From Salvia splendens (lineage: Eukaryota; Streptophyta; Magnoliopsida; Lamiales; Lamiaceae), in NCBI RefSeq assembly GCF_004379255.2, contig NC_056042.1, positions 13,005,901 through 13,069,900 of the forward strand: 64,000 nucleotides of DNA, written 5' to 3'. Both the position numbers and the translations under genes were made by a program. The notes under the pieces were generated by a model. It did not search any database. It saw nothing but the letters and a program-made list of their open reading frames with translations, and was not told the origin of the DNA. The first letter of the stretch is position 1. Each line of letters opens with the position of its first letter. Below, in pieces: positions 1 through 12,276 of this stretch.

Positions 1-648
1 GGTCATGACCTCGATGTTCGTCTCTTGGTGACTTGGCGCGGGCGGCTCGTCTTCTGTGAGGAAGTTCACGACGCCCAATGTTGTCAAGTAGAACAACATC
101 TTTTGGTGCCACCTCTTGAAGTTCGAACCTCCAAACTTTGGCGGCTTCTCGGTGGGTGGCATCACTCTTGGTGCCATTGGTGCCGAATTGACCCCATGGA
201 AGGAGCCTATCCCGTTGCCCCCGTAGGAGCCAACAGTTGGGTTGGGCATAGAACCCCCCATGTTCGTGTTGGGTATAGTGCCCCCCACATTCGTGTTGGG
301 CATAGTGCCCCCTACATTCGTGTTGATCCCGAAAGATCCAACACTAGTATTGAGCCCGAAGGCACCAACACTCGATCCATTAAAGGATCCGAAGGAACCA
401 CTAAAAGTGGAACCAACCGAACCACCAAAGGTGGAACCAGTGGACGCCCCAAAAGGGTTGTCCCAAACCCATGGGACAGTTGATGAAGCGGCTGGGAAGC
501 CAGGGGTCGGCATCATCGAGATGGTGGATGCATTGGCAGATGCACCGGTGGATGGAGTGGGAAGAGTGACGGCGGCGTTGGTTGCCGGAACGGTGGATGC
601 GGCAGTGGCCGGAGTGGTGGCAGAGGTGGTGTTGACGTTGGTCGACAT
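1..648 (-). CDS. Copia Gag, N-terminal 216 codons, runs off the left edge
   Basis: Reading on the minus strand from the ATG at 648-646, the frame is open to the window edge. The protein begins with an Ala/Thr/Ser-rich stretch, then Gly-rich tandem units built on short motifs such as PNTNVGGT and GSFGSFNGSSVGAFG. It then enters the conserved capsid start (EKPPKFGGSNFKRWHQKM, LFYLTTLG) typical of Copia Gag. The same start context and motif order occur in Copia-A (17890-18687). Gag forms the virus-like particle that packages element RNA. I see no stop or frameshift here, unlike the Copia-A copy, so this element may be younger. The G/S/T-rich N-terminal extension is not a standard part of Copia Gag. 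Confidence 0.85.
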   Translation of the reverse strand, partial: MSTNVNTTSATTPATAASTVPATNAAVTLPTPSTGASANASTISMMPTPGFPAASSTVPWVWDNPFGASTGSTFGGSVGSTFSGSFGSFNGSSVGAFGLNTSVGSFGINTNVGGTMPNTNVGGTIPNTNMGGSMPNPTVGSYGGNGIGSFHGVNSAPMAPRVMPPTEKPPKFGGSNFKRWHQKMLFYLTTLGVVNFLTEDEPPAPSHQETNIEVMT

Positions 649-714
649 TTCCAAAAAAGGTTTAAGTTTCGAAAGTTTTTAATTCGTTTTCTGAAAGTCT
701 AAGGTCTTCTGTAG

Positions 715-734
715 TGTATATCTCGTCTTGCGAT
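715..734 (-). other. Putative primer-binding site next to the 5' LTR
   Basis: The bases directly inside the LTR end read ATCGCAAGACGAGATATAC on the minus strand. The same run follows the 5' LTRs of Copia-A and Copia-B. It does not begin with TGG, so it is not complementary to a mature tRNA 3' CCA end. Assignment as primer site is by position and conservation only. Confidence 0.5.
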
Positions 735-1764
735 TGTTGGAGATATAGCTATAAAAAACACTAATCGGGCGTAATACAACCCGAGAGAAGACAAATAAAA
801 CAAAAACAAAAATTATAGTGGAAATTCGAAACTGTAAAGATGAACTTAGCCGAGTCGAGGAAGACCTCTATCCGCAAGACGAGATACGCCCCGGTAGTGT
901 TCTCGGTTTTGGCGTGTCATCCCAAAAGATAAAACGGCTACGTCTCGTTTGTTGCAATACCACAGTTGGAACGAGCTCCGGCGAACTGGAACAGGAAGAG
1001 GCCAGAGCTTCGAAAAGACTTATGCAGAGGGGAAATATGCTTGTGATGTTTTCTGTGTGTGTAATGCAGTGGAATGACTAGCCTATTTATAGGCCAAGCC
1101 ACCATGCAGGGTCAACCAAGCCATTAAGGCTCATCATGGCTCATTCGTAACCGTCGTCGGTTACAAGCTTGTTTTCGTGTGTGGAGCGTGTGGATTTCTC
1201 ACGTGGCAGCTTTGACTGTGCCACGCTTGACGATGTGTCAAGCCACTTGGATTGCTGACTCAGCGGTGGTCTAAAAAGATTAAGTTTGGGCCAGGGACAA
1301 GCCCAAAGACCACCCAAAGACCAATTGCCAAGATCCAAGATCAAGATCGGGATCGGGCCCAGGCCCGGGCCCGCAACCACGAGCTCGGGCGGGCGGGCGG
1401 CGGCGGCGCGCGCGTGTGGGCTCTTTCACCCATCTTGATCCACTATAATTATTAAGTAACATAAAGTCACTTAATTTAAACACATTAATAGATGTGTTAC
1501 TTCTCCAATGTGGGATAATTAACTCTAGTTAATTATTCTCTAATCTCAAACTTCAAGCTTTAATTAAAAGCTAATTATGCCCAACTTTAATCCACTATTT
1601 CTCACTGACCGGAAATCGGATTAGAGAAAGTGAATATACTGCATTTATCTACGTAAAATGTAGATCGACGCTATATCATTTAATTTCACAAAATTAAATG
1701 TCTCGTCACATTTATTGTTTGGTCAAAATCCATTGACCGGGCATGTTTAATCCATGATTTTACA
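735..1764 (-). repeat. 5' LTR of Copia-E (1030 bp)
   Basis: Starts with TGTAAAATCATGG on the minus strand at 1764 and ends ...CCAACA at 735. It contains a TATAAATA box at 1091-1084, short GGATCG-type repeats and a GC-rich block near 1340-1410. Confidence 0.88.
1084..1091 (-). promoter_or_regulatory. LTR TATA box
   Basis: TATAAATA inside the short palindrome GGCCTATAAATAGGCT. The same box occurs in the LTRs at 7477-7484 and 19158-19165, so it probably drives element transcription on the minus strand. Confidence 0.65.
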
Positions 1765-1871
1765 TATGCATCTTACTTGCCGGGAGACTTTGTGATGTGT
1801 ATCTGTACCGTCAGCGGAGTAATTGAAAATGATAATTTAACTTTCAGGTGTCTCTTCAATGATATTTGAAC

Positions 1872-2223
1872 TAGGGTAGGAAAAAATATCAAAAATATCA
1901 GTTTTTCGGTTTACCGCAATTTTCGGTACGGTATGATACCGTACCGATAGAGCCTACTTTTAAATATTTTATGTATAAATTTTTTTTTTCATAGCGGTAT
2001 TATGGTATACCGCAATAACGGTAAGATAATGGTATAAAAAATTAATTGTACCTAATTTTTCGGTATATCGCCGGTATACTGAAAATTTGGTGTGATATAT
2101 GTATGATATTTTGTCATACCAAAAATTCGATATGGCATCGGCTTGATATATGTCATACCGCAATTTCGTTACGATATACGGTATGACATTCTCGATACAG
2201 TGTTCCGTATCAATCCATCTCTA
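1872..2223. mobile_element. hAT-type MITE, 352 bp
   Basis: Flanked by a perfect 8-bp direct repeat ATTTGAAC (1864-1871 and 2224-2231), the target duplication size of hAT elements. The ends are imperfect inverted repeats (TAGGGTAGG and CCATCTCTA). The interior is AT-rich with many CGGTATAC-like words and no coding capacity. The 100 bp to its left (1765-1871) is unassigned host DNA. Confidence 0.8.
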
Positions 2224-2327
2224 ATTTGAACCTATTTAGACCATTACCGCTATACACCGAATCTCATTTTAGATACAGAAAATTTCTCTAATTGGATGAC
2301 AAAGCCATATCCATTTTTATATCTTTA

Positions 2328-2805
2328 GAGCATCCACAACAGTGGACGAGCCGACGGACTAGCGACCGGCGAGCCGCTCGTCCGTCGCGCTCGTCCACTA
2401 TTGTGACTGGCGAGCGGACGATCCAGACGGACGACCTCTCGTCCGTCCGCTATTGTGGGTCCTCGACGGACGAGCCGACGGACGAGAGCATTGTTTTATT
2501 TTTTACTTTTTTTTATTTCAACTCTATCTATCAGGCTCGTCGCACTTCATTTCATTTGCACTTCATATCATGCACAGCGAGACCCGTTCTGCTAGCGGCA
2601 AACTATACAGATTCTAAGCATAATAACATGTACTTTCTTTAAATTGTTGTTTTTTTTGTATTGTCCTAGTGCTTGTCCGCTATTGTGCAGTGGAATGTTC
2701 TAGTGATGTGGCGGTGCAGTAGGATGTCTCAGTGACGTGACAGAAGATGTTTTTGGGATGATTTAGTGCTTATCCGTCGGGACATCCGTCGTATCGCGGA
2801 TGCTC
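2328..2805. mobile_element. PIF/Harbinger-type MITE, 478 bp
   Basis: Terminal inverted repeats GAGCATCC at both ends and a 3-bp target duplication TTA (2325-2327 and 2806-2808). The left part is rich in CGTCCG/CGGACGAG words that can pair with each other. No transposase is present. Confidence 0.78.
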
Positions 2806-2973
2806 TTAAATATGTTGTTTTTATGGTGTTTAGTGTAGCTACTCCAAAAATTTAGAAGTATAAATGGTTGAATCCAATTTATAAATGTCAATTGAATTCC
2901 AAAATTTTCAACTAAACATCTCCTACTCTCCTTTTTTCAAATCACACCCTAATTTGACAAAGACAAGAAGAAC

Positions 2974-5076
2974 ATGGAAGGGAGCCCACATCTAAATCAA
3001 GTTCCAAGTGAACCTGCTGTGAAGCGTTTCAGGATTCTTTGGCGTGTTTTTCTGCTTTTCAACTTCGGTCTTGGCGGTGAGTATCCGATTTCCTTCTATT
3101 CGCAATCGTTACACTCTACAAGTTCCATTAGGAAAACTCTCGACTTTTTTCTTGCCATTTTTAGTTTAATCAGCGATGATGTGCTGTGATTGTGGATATG
3201 TAACTTGAAATTTTAGCACCTTATGTTTCTATATCGGAACTATGATTTCAGATTGGGGTGATGTATAAATTGAGAGTTTCAGAAGAAAATTACAGTTTTG
3301 GTAGATTAATCTGGTTCTTAGTTTTGAAGAAAATCATGATTCAAATCTTGGGTAAACTGCTAAATCAAAGTAATTTTATGACATTTTGCTGAATCAAATG
3401 CATTAGCATTGATGAACCTTAACTCATCTTTCAATGTATGGATGCATAGCTTTGCCTATCTTGGTGGGTTTGTACAAATATCAGTCAACAAGAGATTTAG
3501 ATAGTTTTCCTTTTGGAGTGGCTGATCAACTTGTGCGAGTTCTATTGCCTGTATACACTGGCTTCACATAAACGAATCAAGAACGAGTAATTTTGTGATT
3601 TTCCATTTTGTGAAATTGAGTTCACTTTTGTAACTTCCATTGGGCATTTGTCTCGATGAAGAATTCAATTTGAATGGTACCTTTGGCCTGATGGCCTCAT
3701 GATTATTGATTCATGAACTAGTGGAGCTGTGATGGTTGAAATATAGTACTCAATATTAAGGATACACAAGATATAAGCAACTGCTATGGGAGGGGAGATT
3801 GCTAATTTCATGCGTGTGTTAGTAATTGTTATACTTTGCTTCCGCTGTATTGTTAAGAAAAGGGGTGTGTCATGATTTTTTCTCAACCTTACAGAAATAC
3901 GAGTTTATAGGACCTGGAGTATTGATAGCTTAGGATATGGTTGTTAACGAGTTATTATGGTAACTATTGGGGGCAAGCAATCATGTTGGTCTAGAGCTCC
4001 TAGTATCACCAGATATGGGGTTGTGCGTCATTATAATATAATAATTCTGATGGCCATAAAAAAAACTATAGTCAGTCTTGAGTCAACTATGTTTGCATCC
4101 TAGAGAGTTATGCTGTTGGATAATGGAGTTGGGCCTTTCTTCTTGTCAGCAAAGGAGTATGTTTTCTGTTACTGAAAGTAGATAGTACTATCTTATGCTT
4201 GCATTGTAAATGATTATGTTTAGCAGTTTTTGACCGGGGAGGGTGAGAGGATATCTGAATAGCATGTTGCCAAGCCTTTGTGGCCTATGAATGTTCTGGA
4301 ATCGAGATAAGAATTAAGGTTAATGATTATGCTTGCATTGTTTTGTTGGCAGCAGCATCAATTCCCAGAGTTAGTGAAAAACAAATTGGTGATGTTTCCG
4401 GAATTTCAGATGTTAAAGAATGCCTGGAAGATCACCTTGTTTTACGAAGGAGACTCCGTGGCATGAAGGAAATGACCCCACAAAAAACAAAATGACTAAC
4501 AGTGTGGTTGGAAATAGTTAGATGATTAAATAAAATGACACTTGACCATTACTCTGACTAACTGGCTTGTTTTGCTTGTCGACTGCCACTGACTCCTCTT
4601 GTCAGTCAGGTTGTTTTCTTGCAAGTTCCATTTTGTGACCTTTTTGTTAGAGAGAGATGGAGAAAGACCAACTTGTTCTCGTGTCTTCGTGCTCTCGATT
4701 TTGCACTTATACGAAGCCCTTGATGCTCAGAGGGATCTGATATTTATTCGTATTTGTATTTGCAGGGTACATGTTTGCACAGGGTGGTAAGAAAGAAAGA
4801 GCGGAGAAAAAAGCCATAGAAGAGCCTCCTCCTGCCCCTCTGACCACAGTGTCTGCCCCTGCCCAAGAAGAGCCCATAATCGTCACTCCTCATGTCGAAA
4901 GGCCCGTGCCTGTGCGGCCACCGGTTCCCGAGGATCAGCAACGTGAGATCTTCAAGTGGATATTGGAAGAGAAACGAAAGGTTAAACCTCAAAATCGACA
5001 AGAGAAGAAACGTATTGATGAAGAGAAAGCTATTCTTAAAGAGTTCATCCGATCAGAGACGGTCCCAAAGATTTGA
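2974..5076 (+). CDS. Small single-span membrane protein of unknown function, 2 exons
   Basis: Coding exons are 2974-3076 and 4766-5076, joined across a 1689-nt intron with GT at 3077 and AG at 4764-4765. The product is 137 residues. The start ATG sits in the context AAGAACATGG, followed by a short hydrophilic leader. One hydrophobic segment at about residues 25-41 (WRVFLLFNFGLGGYMFA) spans the exon junction. After it come a Lys-rich patch, a Pro-rich linker (about 55-85) and a highly charged C-terminal helix rich in Lys, Arg and Glu. This matches the pattern of small conserved plant membrane proteins, but I do not recognise a named family and infer no reaction. It converges on the dead K+ channel gene, whose stop codon lies about 1.6 kb downstream. 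The intact frame, proper splice sites and lack of similarity to the nearby repeats suggest a real gene. Confidence 0.8.
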
Positions 5077-6709
5077 TGTCCAGTGACTAACTTCTTGTGC
5101 TTGCTGTTTGTCATTAGATAGACTCTGTAATTTTGTGAGCATTCAAGACATCTTCACCATTTGACTTGTAAGAAAATCACAATTTTATCGACCTGAAAAT
5201 TGTTTATTCTTTTGTTAATTGAATGTGTATCAATTTAATTTCTTGCTTGCTTTGCCACCATATTTTTTATTACCATTAAAATTTTTGTTTAATTTATTTT
5301 CATAATATTAGGAGTTATAGTTGGATCTAGTTATTTAAGATCACATTTGGGGCAACTAAATTATATTCATTTTGTTTAAATAATGCGTACTTTCATGTGA
5401 GTTCGGGTAAAAAAATGATAATTTGTCACAAAATTCAAGTTGCAATCATCGTAAATCAACCACAACCACAACCTCAACAAATATTACTTTGGTCGAGTGC
5501 TTTATATTGTGTGAGAATTACCACATTAGTGTAATACTACCTCTGTCCCATTCAAAATCCAACGTTTTTCTTTTTAGGTTGTCTCAATAAAAATAAAACG
5601 TTTCCTAAATAGAAATAACATTATCTCTATTTTTCCTTCTCTTTTACTTACTTTCTTTTCTTTAACTCACAAAACAATACTACATAAAATCTCATGCCGA
5701 AAAGCAAATGTTTCATATTTATTAAGACGGAGAGAGTATAAAGTTTGCATTTCATGATTTTATACACAACTTCCCACAAAGTTTTTTCGATCTACGAGCA
5801 GTGATGGAGCGGTGACGGAGCTAGAAATTTAATGATGGATGATCCAAATTTTGTTTGACAATTGTTGAATTTTTTTTATGCCAATATTGTCCAAAACCGA
5901 TGTTGCATAAGGAATAGGACTGTTTGTGAGAAAGACTATAAAATACATATGGAAACAAAGTCAATATGAACTAAATTTTATTCTTAAATTGTAAAGATTT
6001 TTCTTCTTAAATTATAAAGACGATAAATATTATGGTGTATTAGTGTGTGAAATCCATTACATAAAATTACTACTTGGGAGAAATTAACAAAACCTACAAA
6101 TGAAAATAGACGATACTAAACATAAAAGAGAAATATAAAAAGCTATAAAAAAACAAGCGAAGAGAAATATATTTGAGTACAACTATATGCATGGAAAATA
6201 ATAATACAAAAATTAATCTGGATATAAAATGCAGACCATATCTTGATCATGTGACTTAAAAATGAACTAACAATAACCTAAAATAATATTTTAATTCATA
6301 TTTTATATTAAGATCAATTTTTGCATAAATCAAGATCCTATATTTATGGTCTAATATATATAGTCAAAGTTAAAATTAACATTAGATATACATGATCACA
6401 TATTGTATACACAACTTCCCACAATGTTTTCTTTGATCTATCTTCTCGAACATCCATCGATTAGCATTAAATATGCATGGTCAAAACTAAAGAATATAGC
6501 TCAAAACTAAATTACTCCATCCCTACCAACTTAGCAGTCTCATTTTGACTGAATTGGTTGAATGTTTAGTGAGTGCAATAACTATATGTTAGCATTAATT
6601 TCATAATGTAGTACAGAGAGTTTAATGAGTTAGTGGACCGCGAAATCCATTTACCTACTGGGATGTGATGTGACCATTTCGCAATCGACATCAAATCCCG
6701 ATGTTTATC
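5077..6709. other. Intergenic DNA between the convergent genes
   Basis: AT-rich. It should hold the 3' UTR of the small gene and, near 6700, the 3' end of the channel gene. Apart from the Stowaway at 5537-5736, a 35-bp direct repeat is visible (about 5760-5794 and 6407-6441, core ACACAACTTCCCACAA). I see no gene. Confidence 0.6.
5537..5736. mobile_element. Stowaway-type MITE
   Basis: Begins CTACCTCTGTCCC and ends GACGGAGAGAG, the degenerate terminal inverted repeat of Stowaway (Tc1/mariner) MITEs, with TA on each side. Confidence 0.72.
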
Positions 6710-7097
6710 CTACAACTGGCTGGCGAAAGTCACGTAATCGCCGTCTCTCACCACCTCAATTTCATCAATCTCAGCTCCTTTTTGGTTCAACACTCTCACA
6801 AAGGTAGCAGCATATCTCTTTACACCAATCTCCTTGAGCTCCTCGAAGCTACGAGGGCGCAACACGAGCTTCCCAGCAACATCTCCCTTCTCCGAGCAGG
6901 TGATCGTGACCCGGCCAGCAGACGCCACCGAGGACAACAGGGAATCCTCCCCTGTCTCCCCTGCTGCCCTCATGATCCCAAACAGAGAGTTGTTGTAGTT
7001 GCTTGTTCTCCACCTCCTCGTCGTCGTCCGAGACCTGATCCATGACCCGTCCGCGTGACTCATAGGTAACATGATCGGATCGCTCTTGAATCTGCAT
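6710..7097 (-). pseudogene. AKT1-like: AKT1-like last exon: KHA domain and stop
   Basis: Contains NYNNSLFGIM followed by RVTITCSEKGDVAGKLV, SFEELKEIG and the end motif IDEIEVVRDGDYVTF, the KHA domain that closes plant Shaker channels and helps tetramer assembly. Stop TAG at 6712-6710. The frame is open from the LTR junction at 7097. The Copia-A LTR abuts the exon, and the ankyrin repeats that should precede it are missing. Confidence 0.92.
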
Positions 7098-8167
7098 TGT
7101 TGGTTTCTGGGGATTATAAGAGATAAAAGGCGGGCGTAATACAACCTAAAAGAAGGAATACAGAATGGAAACTGAACTAAATGAAATTACAACTGAAATT
7201 CGAAACAGATTAACCGTGAAACAATTGTTAGCCGAGTCGAGGAGGCCTCTTCCCGCAAGACGAGATACGCCCCGGTAGTGCTCTCGGTTTGGCGTGTCAT
7301 CCGCAAAGGTAAAACGGCTACGTCTCTTTTGATGCAGCACCGCAATCAGCAGAGCTCCGGCGAACTGGATGAAGGAGAGGGCAGAGCTTCGACAGAAAGA
7401 CAATGCAGAGAGGGGGAGAGAGCTTATGCTGTTATGCTTGTGAATAGTAGTGTCTAATGCAGTGGAATGGCTAGCCTATTTATAGGCCAAGCCACCATGC
7501 AGGGTCAACCAAGCCATGAAGGCTCATCATGGCAGATTCGTAACCGCCGACGGTTACAAGCGTGTGGCAGGAGTGTGCCTTTCGCGTGTGGAGCGTGTGC
7601 TTTTCTCACGTGGCAGCTCTGACTGTGCCACGCTTGACGACGTGTCAAGCCACTTGGATTGCTGACTCTGCGGTGGTATAAAAAGATTAAGTTTGGGCTA
7701 GGGACAAGCCCAAGCCCAAAGACCAATTGCCAAGATCCAAGTCCAAGTCCAAGATCGGGATCGGGATCGGGATCGGGATCGGGCCCGCGGCCCGCGCCCG
7801 CGACTGCGACCACGACCACGAGCTCTTTCACCCATCTTGGTCCACTATAATTATTAAGTAACATAAAGTCACTTAATTTAAACACATTAAAAGATGTGTT
7901 AATCCTCCAATGTGGGATAATTAACACTAGTTAATTATTCTCTAAGCTCCAACTCCAAGCTTTAATTAAAAGCTAATTATGCCCAACTTTAATCCACTAT
8001 TTCTCACTCACGGAAGATCGGATTTGAGAAAGTGAATATACTACATTTATCTACGTAAAATGTAGATCGACGCTATGTCATTTAATTTCACAAAATTAAA
8101 TGTCTCGTCACATTTATTATTTGGTCAAAATCCATTGACCGGGCATATTTAATCCATGATTTTTACA
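7098..8167 (-). repeat. 3' LTR of Copia-A (1070 bp)
   Basis: TG...CA ends; much closer in sequence to the LTR at 735-1764 than to the other LTR of this element. It holds five GATCGG units near 7753-7784 and the TATA box at 7477-7484. Confidence 0.88.
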
Positions 8168-8177
8168 ATCCCCCACA
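8168..8177 (-). other. Polypurine tract of Copia-A
   Basis: TGTGGGGGAT on the minus strand, directly before the 3' LTR. The same tract precedes the 3' LTR of Copia-B at 24277-24286. Confidence 0.85.
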
Positions 8178-8729
8178 TGAGTGGAAATAGCCGAATGCAT
8201 ATGCATGCAAACACAAGCTCAACCCTCGAGAGGTATATAAGCATAAGTATAGGTAGTTGTTGGCTTTGAACCTTCCATAGTCGACACCATCGGATACACA
8301 TGCGGCTTAGTAGCGCGATGCTTTGAACTAATCCCCCACGGCGTGCACCGAGACAATGGTGTTAACGCTTAAACACCTCAACCTCATCCGTTCTCACGTT
8401 TTGTGGCCATTGCGGTCTTGGACACCACTTTGGATTCATAAGTGTGTTTTATGAAGCGATTACACTTCGCACTTACATAGGTGATTCTTAGTCAAGTATC
8501 TTGTCATACTTGGTCTCTTTGAGAACTCCATCTCTTTGAGATCCTTAAGAACCATTAAAAGTCATAGACTTAGCCTTTACCACTAGGCAAGTTCTCCAAC
8601 ACTCTATTGCTCTCTAGGGAATAGATATAGTTGAGTGTTTCTCATGAACTCTCATAGCTTAGTTGTCCCTTTGAACCAAGTTCTTGGGATCTCCAGTCAT
8701 CATGGTTGGGTTACCACTATGATAGTTCT
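8178..8729 (-). other. Copia-A 3' untranslated region
   Basis: About 550 bp between the RNase H stop and the polypurine tract, closely matched by 24287-24839 in Copia-B. I see no open reading frame. Confidence 0.7.
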
Positions 8730-10852
8730 TTAGTTTGTGGATTTCAAACCCATTCCCTCTAGCAACTTATTCATTTGATCACGGTTTGGTTAGCGGATCC
8801 GCTAGATTATCTATTGACTTCACATAGTCAATTGTAATCACCCCTGTTGTGATCAAATGTCTCACGGTGTTATGTCGTCGACGTATATGTCGAGACTAAC
8901 CGTTATAGAAACCATTGTTTGCCCTTCCAATAGCCGCTTGGCTATCGCAGTGGATCAGCACTGGTGGCACTCGCTTAGACCAACATGGAATATCTTCAAG
9001 GAAGTTCTTAAGCCACTCGGCTTCCTCACCAGCCTTATCTAAGGCAATGAACTCCGATTCCATTGTTGATCGGGCTATACATGTCTGTTTTGTGGATTTC
9101 CACGATACAGGACCACCCCCAATAGTAAAGACGTATCCACTTGTTGAAAGTGAGTCTCTATTATCGGATATCCAGTTCACATCACAGTACCCTTCAAGTA
9201 CCGGGGGTATCTCAAGAAGTGTAGCCCAAGATTTTGAGTATGTTTTAAATATCTCAAGACCCTCACAAGAGCTCTCCAATGCTCTTTGCTTGGATTGCTC
9301 GTGTAACGACTTAACTTGTTCACGGCACAAGCAATGTCAGGTCGAGTGCAATTAGTCAAGTACATAATGCACCCGATGACCCGTGCATACTCTTCTTGTG
9401 CAACGGGCTCGCCTTTGTTTTTGCTCAAGTGAACGTCGAGTTCAATTGGAGTCTTAACCGGCGCGCCATCATAGGCCTTGAATTTATTCAATATCTTCTC
9501 AACATAATGTGATTGTGTTAAGATGATTCCATCAGACGTTCTTAGAATCTTCATTCCAAGAATTACATCGGCTAAACCCATGTCTTTCATGTCAAAGTTT
9601 CTCTTTAACATGGCCTTTGTATCGTTAATTACTTGAGTGTTGCTACCCAAGATTAACATATCGTCAACGTATAGACACACTATAACATGGCCGTTATTAG
9701 TGCTTTTGATGTAGACACATTTGTCGCACTCGTTGATTTTAAACCCATTTGATAACATCACATTATCAAACTTCAAGTGCCATTGCAATGACGCTTGTTT
9801 TAATCCAAATAAGGACTTTACGAGCTTGCATACCTTTTTCTCTTGTCCAGGTACTACAAACCCTTCGGGTTGCTCCATATATATTTCATCTTCTAATTCA
9901 CCATTTAGAAACGCGGTCTTTACATCCATTTGATGAATCTCAAGATTGTGCAATGCAGCAATAGCGAGAAGCACTCGGATATATGTAATCCTTGTTACAG
10001 GTGAATAGGTATCGAAGAAGTCATGTCCTTCCTTTTTGTTTAAAACCTTTTACTACTAGTCGGGCTTTATACTTATCCACTGTTCCATCGGCCTTAAATT
10101 TCCTTTAAAAGTACCCATTTGCAACCTAGATGTTTCGCACCTTCAGGTAGATCTACCAACACCCAAGTGTGGTTTAGCAAAATTGAATCAATTTCGCTTT
10201 GAACAGCTTCTCTCCAATGTAGCCCGTCTGGGCCATCGAAGGCTACTTTTATAGATGTCGGTTCTTCATCTAACATAAAAGCAATGTAGTCAGGACCAAA
10301 TGTTTTTGGTGTTCTGACCCTACTACCACATCTTAGTACTGTATCCTTTGGATCGTGCCTTGCACGCTTGCGCGATTCAGGTTCCTCATCCGCTGATTTA
10401 GAACTAGTGGCTTCTTCTTCCACTGGTTTAGAACTAGTGGCTTCTTCTTCAATTCTTGTCTCAGAATTGGTTTAGACATTTTCCTTGTCTTTGCAAGGAA
10501 ATGTATTTTCAAGAAATACAACATTCCTTGACTCAATTGTTGTTCCTACTGTAATAGTCGATATTTCAGACTTGTGAACAACAAATCGATATGCACTACT
10601 GTTAAGTGCATATCCAATGAAGATACAATCAATTGTTTTAGGTATAATTATAACTTCTTTGGGCGGGGGAACCATTACATTTTCCAAACACCCCACACTT
10701 TGAGGTATTTGTAAGATGGTTTCCTTCCTTTCCACGACTCATAAGGAGTGACGTCTTTTCCTTTGCGTGGATTTTGTTTAGGATAGAGTTGGCTGTCATG
10801 ATAGCCTCCCCCACATGTTCTCGGGCAATCCAGAACTAACTAGAAGTGCATT
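8730..10852 (-). pseudogene. Copia-A reverse transcriptase and RNase H, broken
   Basis: On the minus strand the frame carries QMDVKTAFLNGELEDEIYM, FGLKQAS, the RT catalytic CLYVDDMLI and GLADVILGMKI. RNase H motifs follow ([46 protein letters not shown]). The stop is near 8732-8730. An extra A around 10040 and further shifts near 9200, 10100 and 10790 break the frame. The upstream part reaches the integrase end (GLPENMWG) and is cut by Gypsy-G at 10852. The catalytic residues are present but no full-length protein can be made. Confidence 0.88.
10848..10852. repeat. Left target duplication of Gypsy-G (GCATT)
   Basis: GCATT at 10848-10852 matches GCATT at 16291-16295 exactly. Confidence 0.9.
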
Positions 10853-12276
10853 TGTGACATCCCTAACCCGAAACGTACATCATTTTACATCATTGCATAT
10901 TTTATTCCAGATTTCAAAATAAATAATGAATATATTATGTATAATATAAATTTGTTTAGTATATAAAATCATTGAATTAAAGTAGTTGTGTATGCATGGG
11001 ACACGTAGGTGTTGTGCATGGGACACAACATATATATAGAGAAATAATTAGTCTTGTGCATGGAAAATAGGTACTACACGTGTAAGTAGGAAAGGAATTG
11101 CATGACCTTTATGCTTATGTGTTTGCTTAAAAACAAAAAAAAGGGTGACTAATGGATAAGCCGATTTCTTTTCTACACATAAGATATTATTGTTGAGAAA
11201 ATAGAGGGAAATAAGAAAAAGAAGAGGAAGGAGACGGAGTGCAGAGAGTATAAGATCATAGTTTGAGCTTATGTAGTTAGGATCAAGGAACGTAGATCGG
11301 GAATCAAGAGCTAGGATTCAACCATATTACCTATCGTGATAAGGTGCGTATAAATCACACTTTTAATTTTACATGTTTTACTTGCTTCCTTGCTAGGTGT
11401 TAAACAAAATGAATGATTTGATTATATGATGTGATCCAATATGATTCTATGTTATTTGATATAGATGGTCGAATATGATATGAATATTTGATTGCTGAAA
11501 TGGACGTGTTTGTTTAGATATATTGGATAATTTGATGGAATATGATATGGATATGTTATTGGTGCAAAGGATACGTTTATGATACTGATTATGTGAATCA
11601 TTGGATTAAAGAGGATTTGTGACAGCCTTGTACTGGATCTGAAATTTTAGAGGGACCCATGAGTCCAAATACAGAGGGACCTTCGGGTCAAATACAAAGG
11701 GACCTATGAGTCCAATTACAGAGAGACCTTCGGGTCATAGAGGAATCCCCGGCAGATACCAGGCTGGACTGTTACAGAATAATAAACTGAATAGAGTGGC
11801 ATATGCATATGAATATGAAATGGTTTGTTGTTAAATTATGTTATATATTGTTTCTGATTATATGTATTAATAAAAGAATATGCTTGATGTTTGTATCATG
11901 TGAGATTAAAGGTGGAAATTTATATATAATGAGTTGTGGCTCATATAAACCACTAATATTTTTCAGGAATAAGATATCAGTGATGTTTTTGGTTGACGTG
12001 GGTTGTAGGAACTGCATTTGTTATCAGGTTCGGTGGCTGACGCACATTGGCAACCTTCTCCTCCTCATCATTTTGCATGTAGATAAATGTATAGTATATA
12101 GAGTGGTGAGAGGGTTCCACTACTTTACAGGATATTTTGAAATATGTATCGGATAAGTGTTGGTTTGAACTTATATAATATGGGTGTCCTATGAATTATA
12201 CTCGTGTATTGATTGCTTTTGTGATAAGGGATTTATTTATTATAAGAGTATACGTCAGAGGGGTTGAGGTGTCACA
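10853..12276 (+). repeat. 5' LTR of Gypsy-G (1424 bp)
   Basis: Near-identical to 14843-16290. Holds tandem 24-bp units AAATACAGAGGGACC... at 11650-11740, with one unit fewer than the 3' LTR. Confidence 0.92.

Larger units (their letters stand above)
1..1764 (-). mobile_element. Copia LTR retrotransposon (Copia-E), 5' end only
   Basis: Minus-strand element whose 5' LTR (735-1764), leader and gag N-terminus lie in the window; the rest continues beyond the left edge. The LTR is bounded by TG and CA and closely resembles the LTR at 7098-8167. The base run after its outer end is TATGC (1765-1769); the matching target duplication would lie outside the window and cannot be checked. Confidence 0.88.

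Noticed and set aside
1765..1871. Short open stretch reading PGDFVMCICTVSG next to the Copia-E LTR
   Set aside because: About 34 codons without start, splice sites or a family I can defend.
7093..7097. TGCAT as a target duplication of Copia-A
   Set aside because: The other side reads TGTGC (19848-19852); no 5-bp match in register.
11803..12156. 117-codon frame repeated at 15817-16170
   Set aside because: It lies wholly in the Gypsy-G LTRs, and its conservation simply reflects LTR identity. The substitutions between copies change residues freely and no domain is recognisable.
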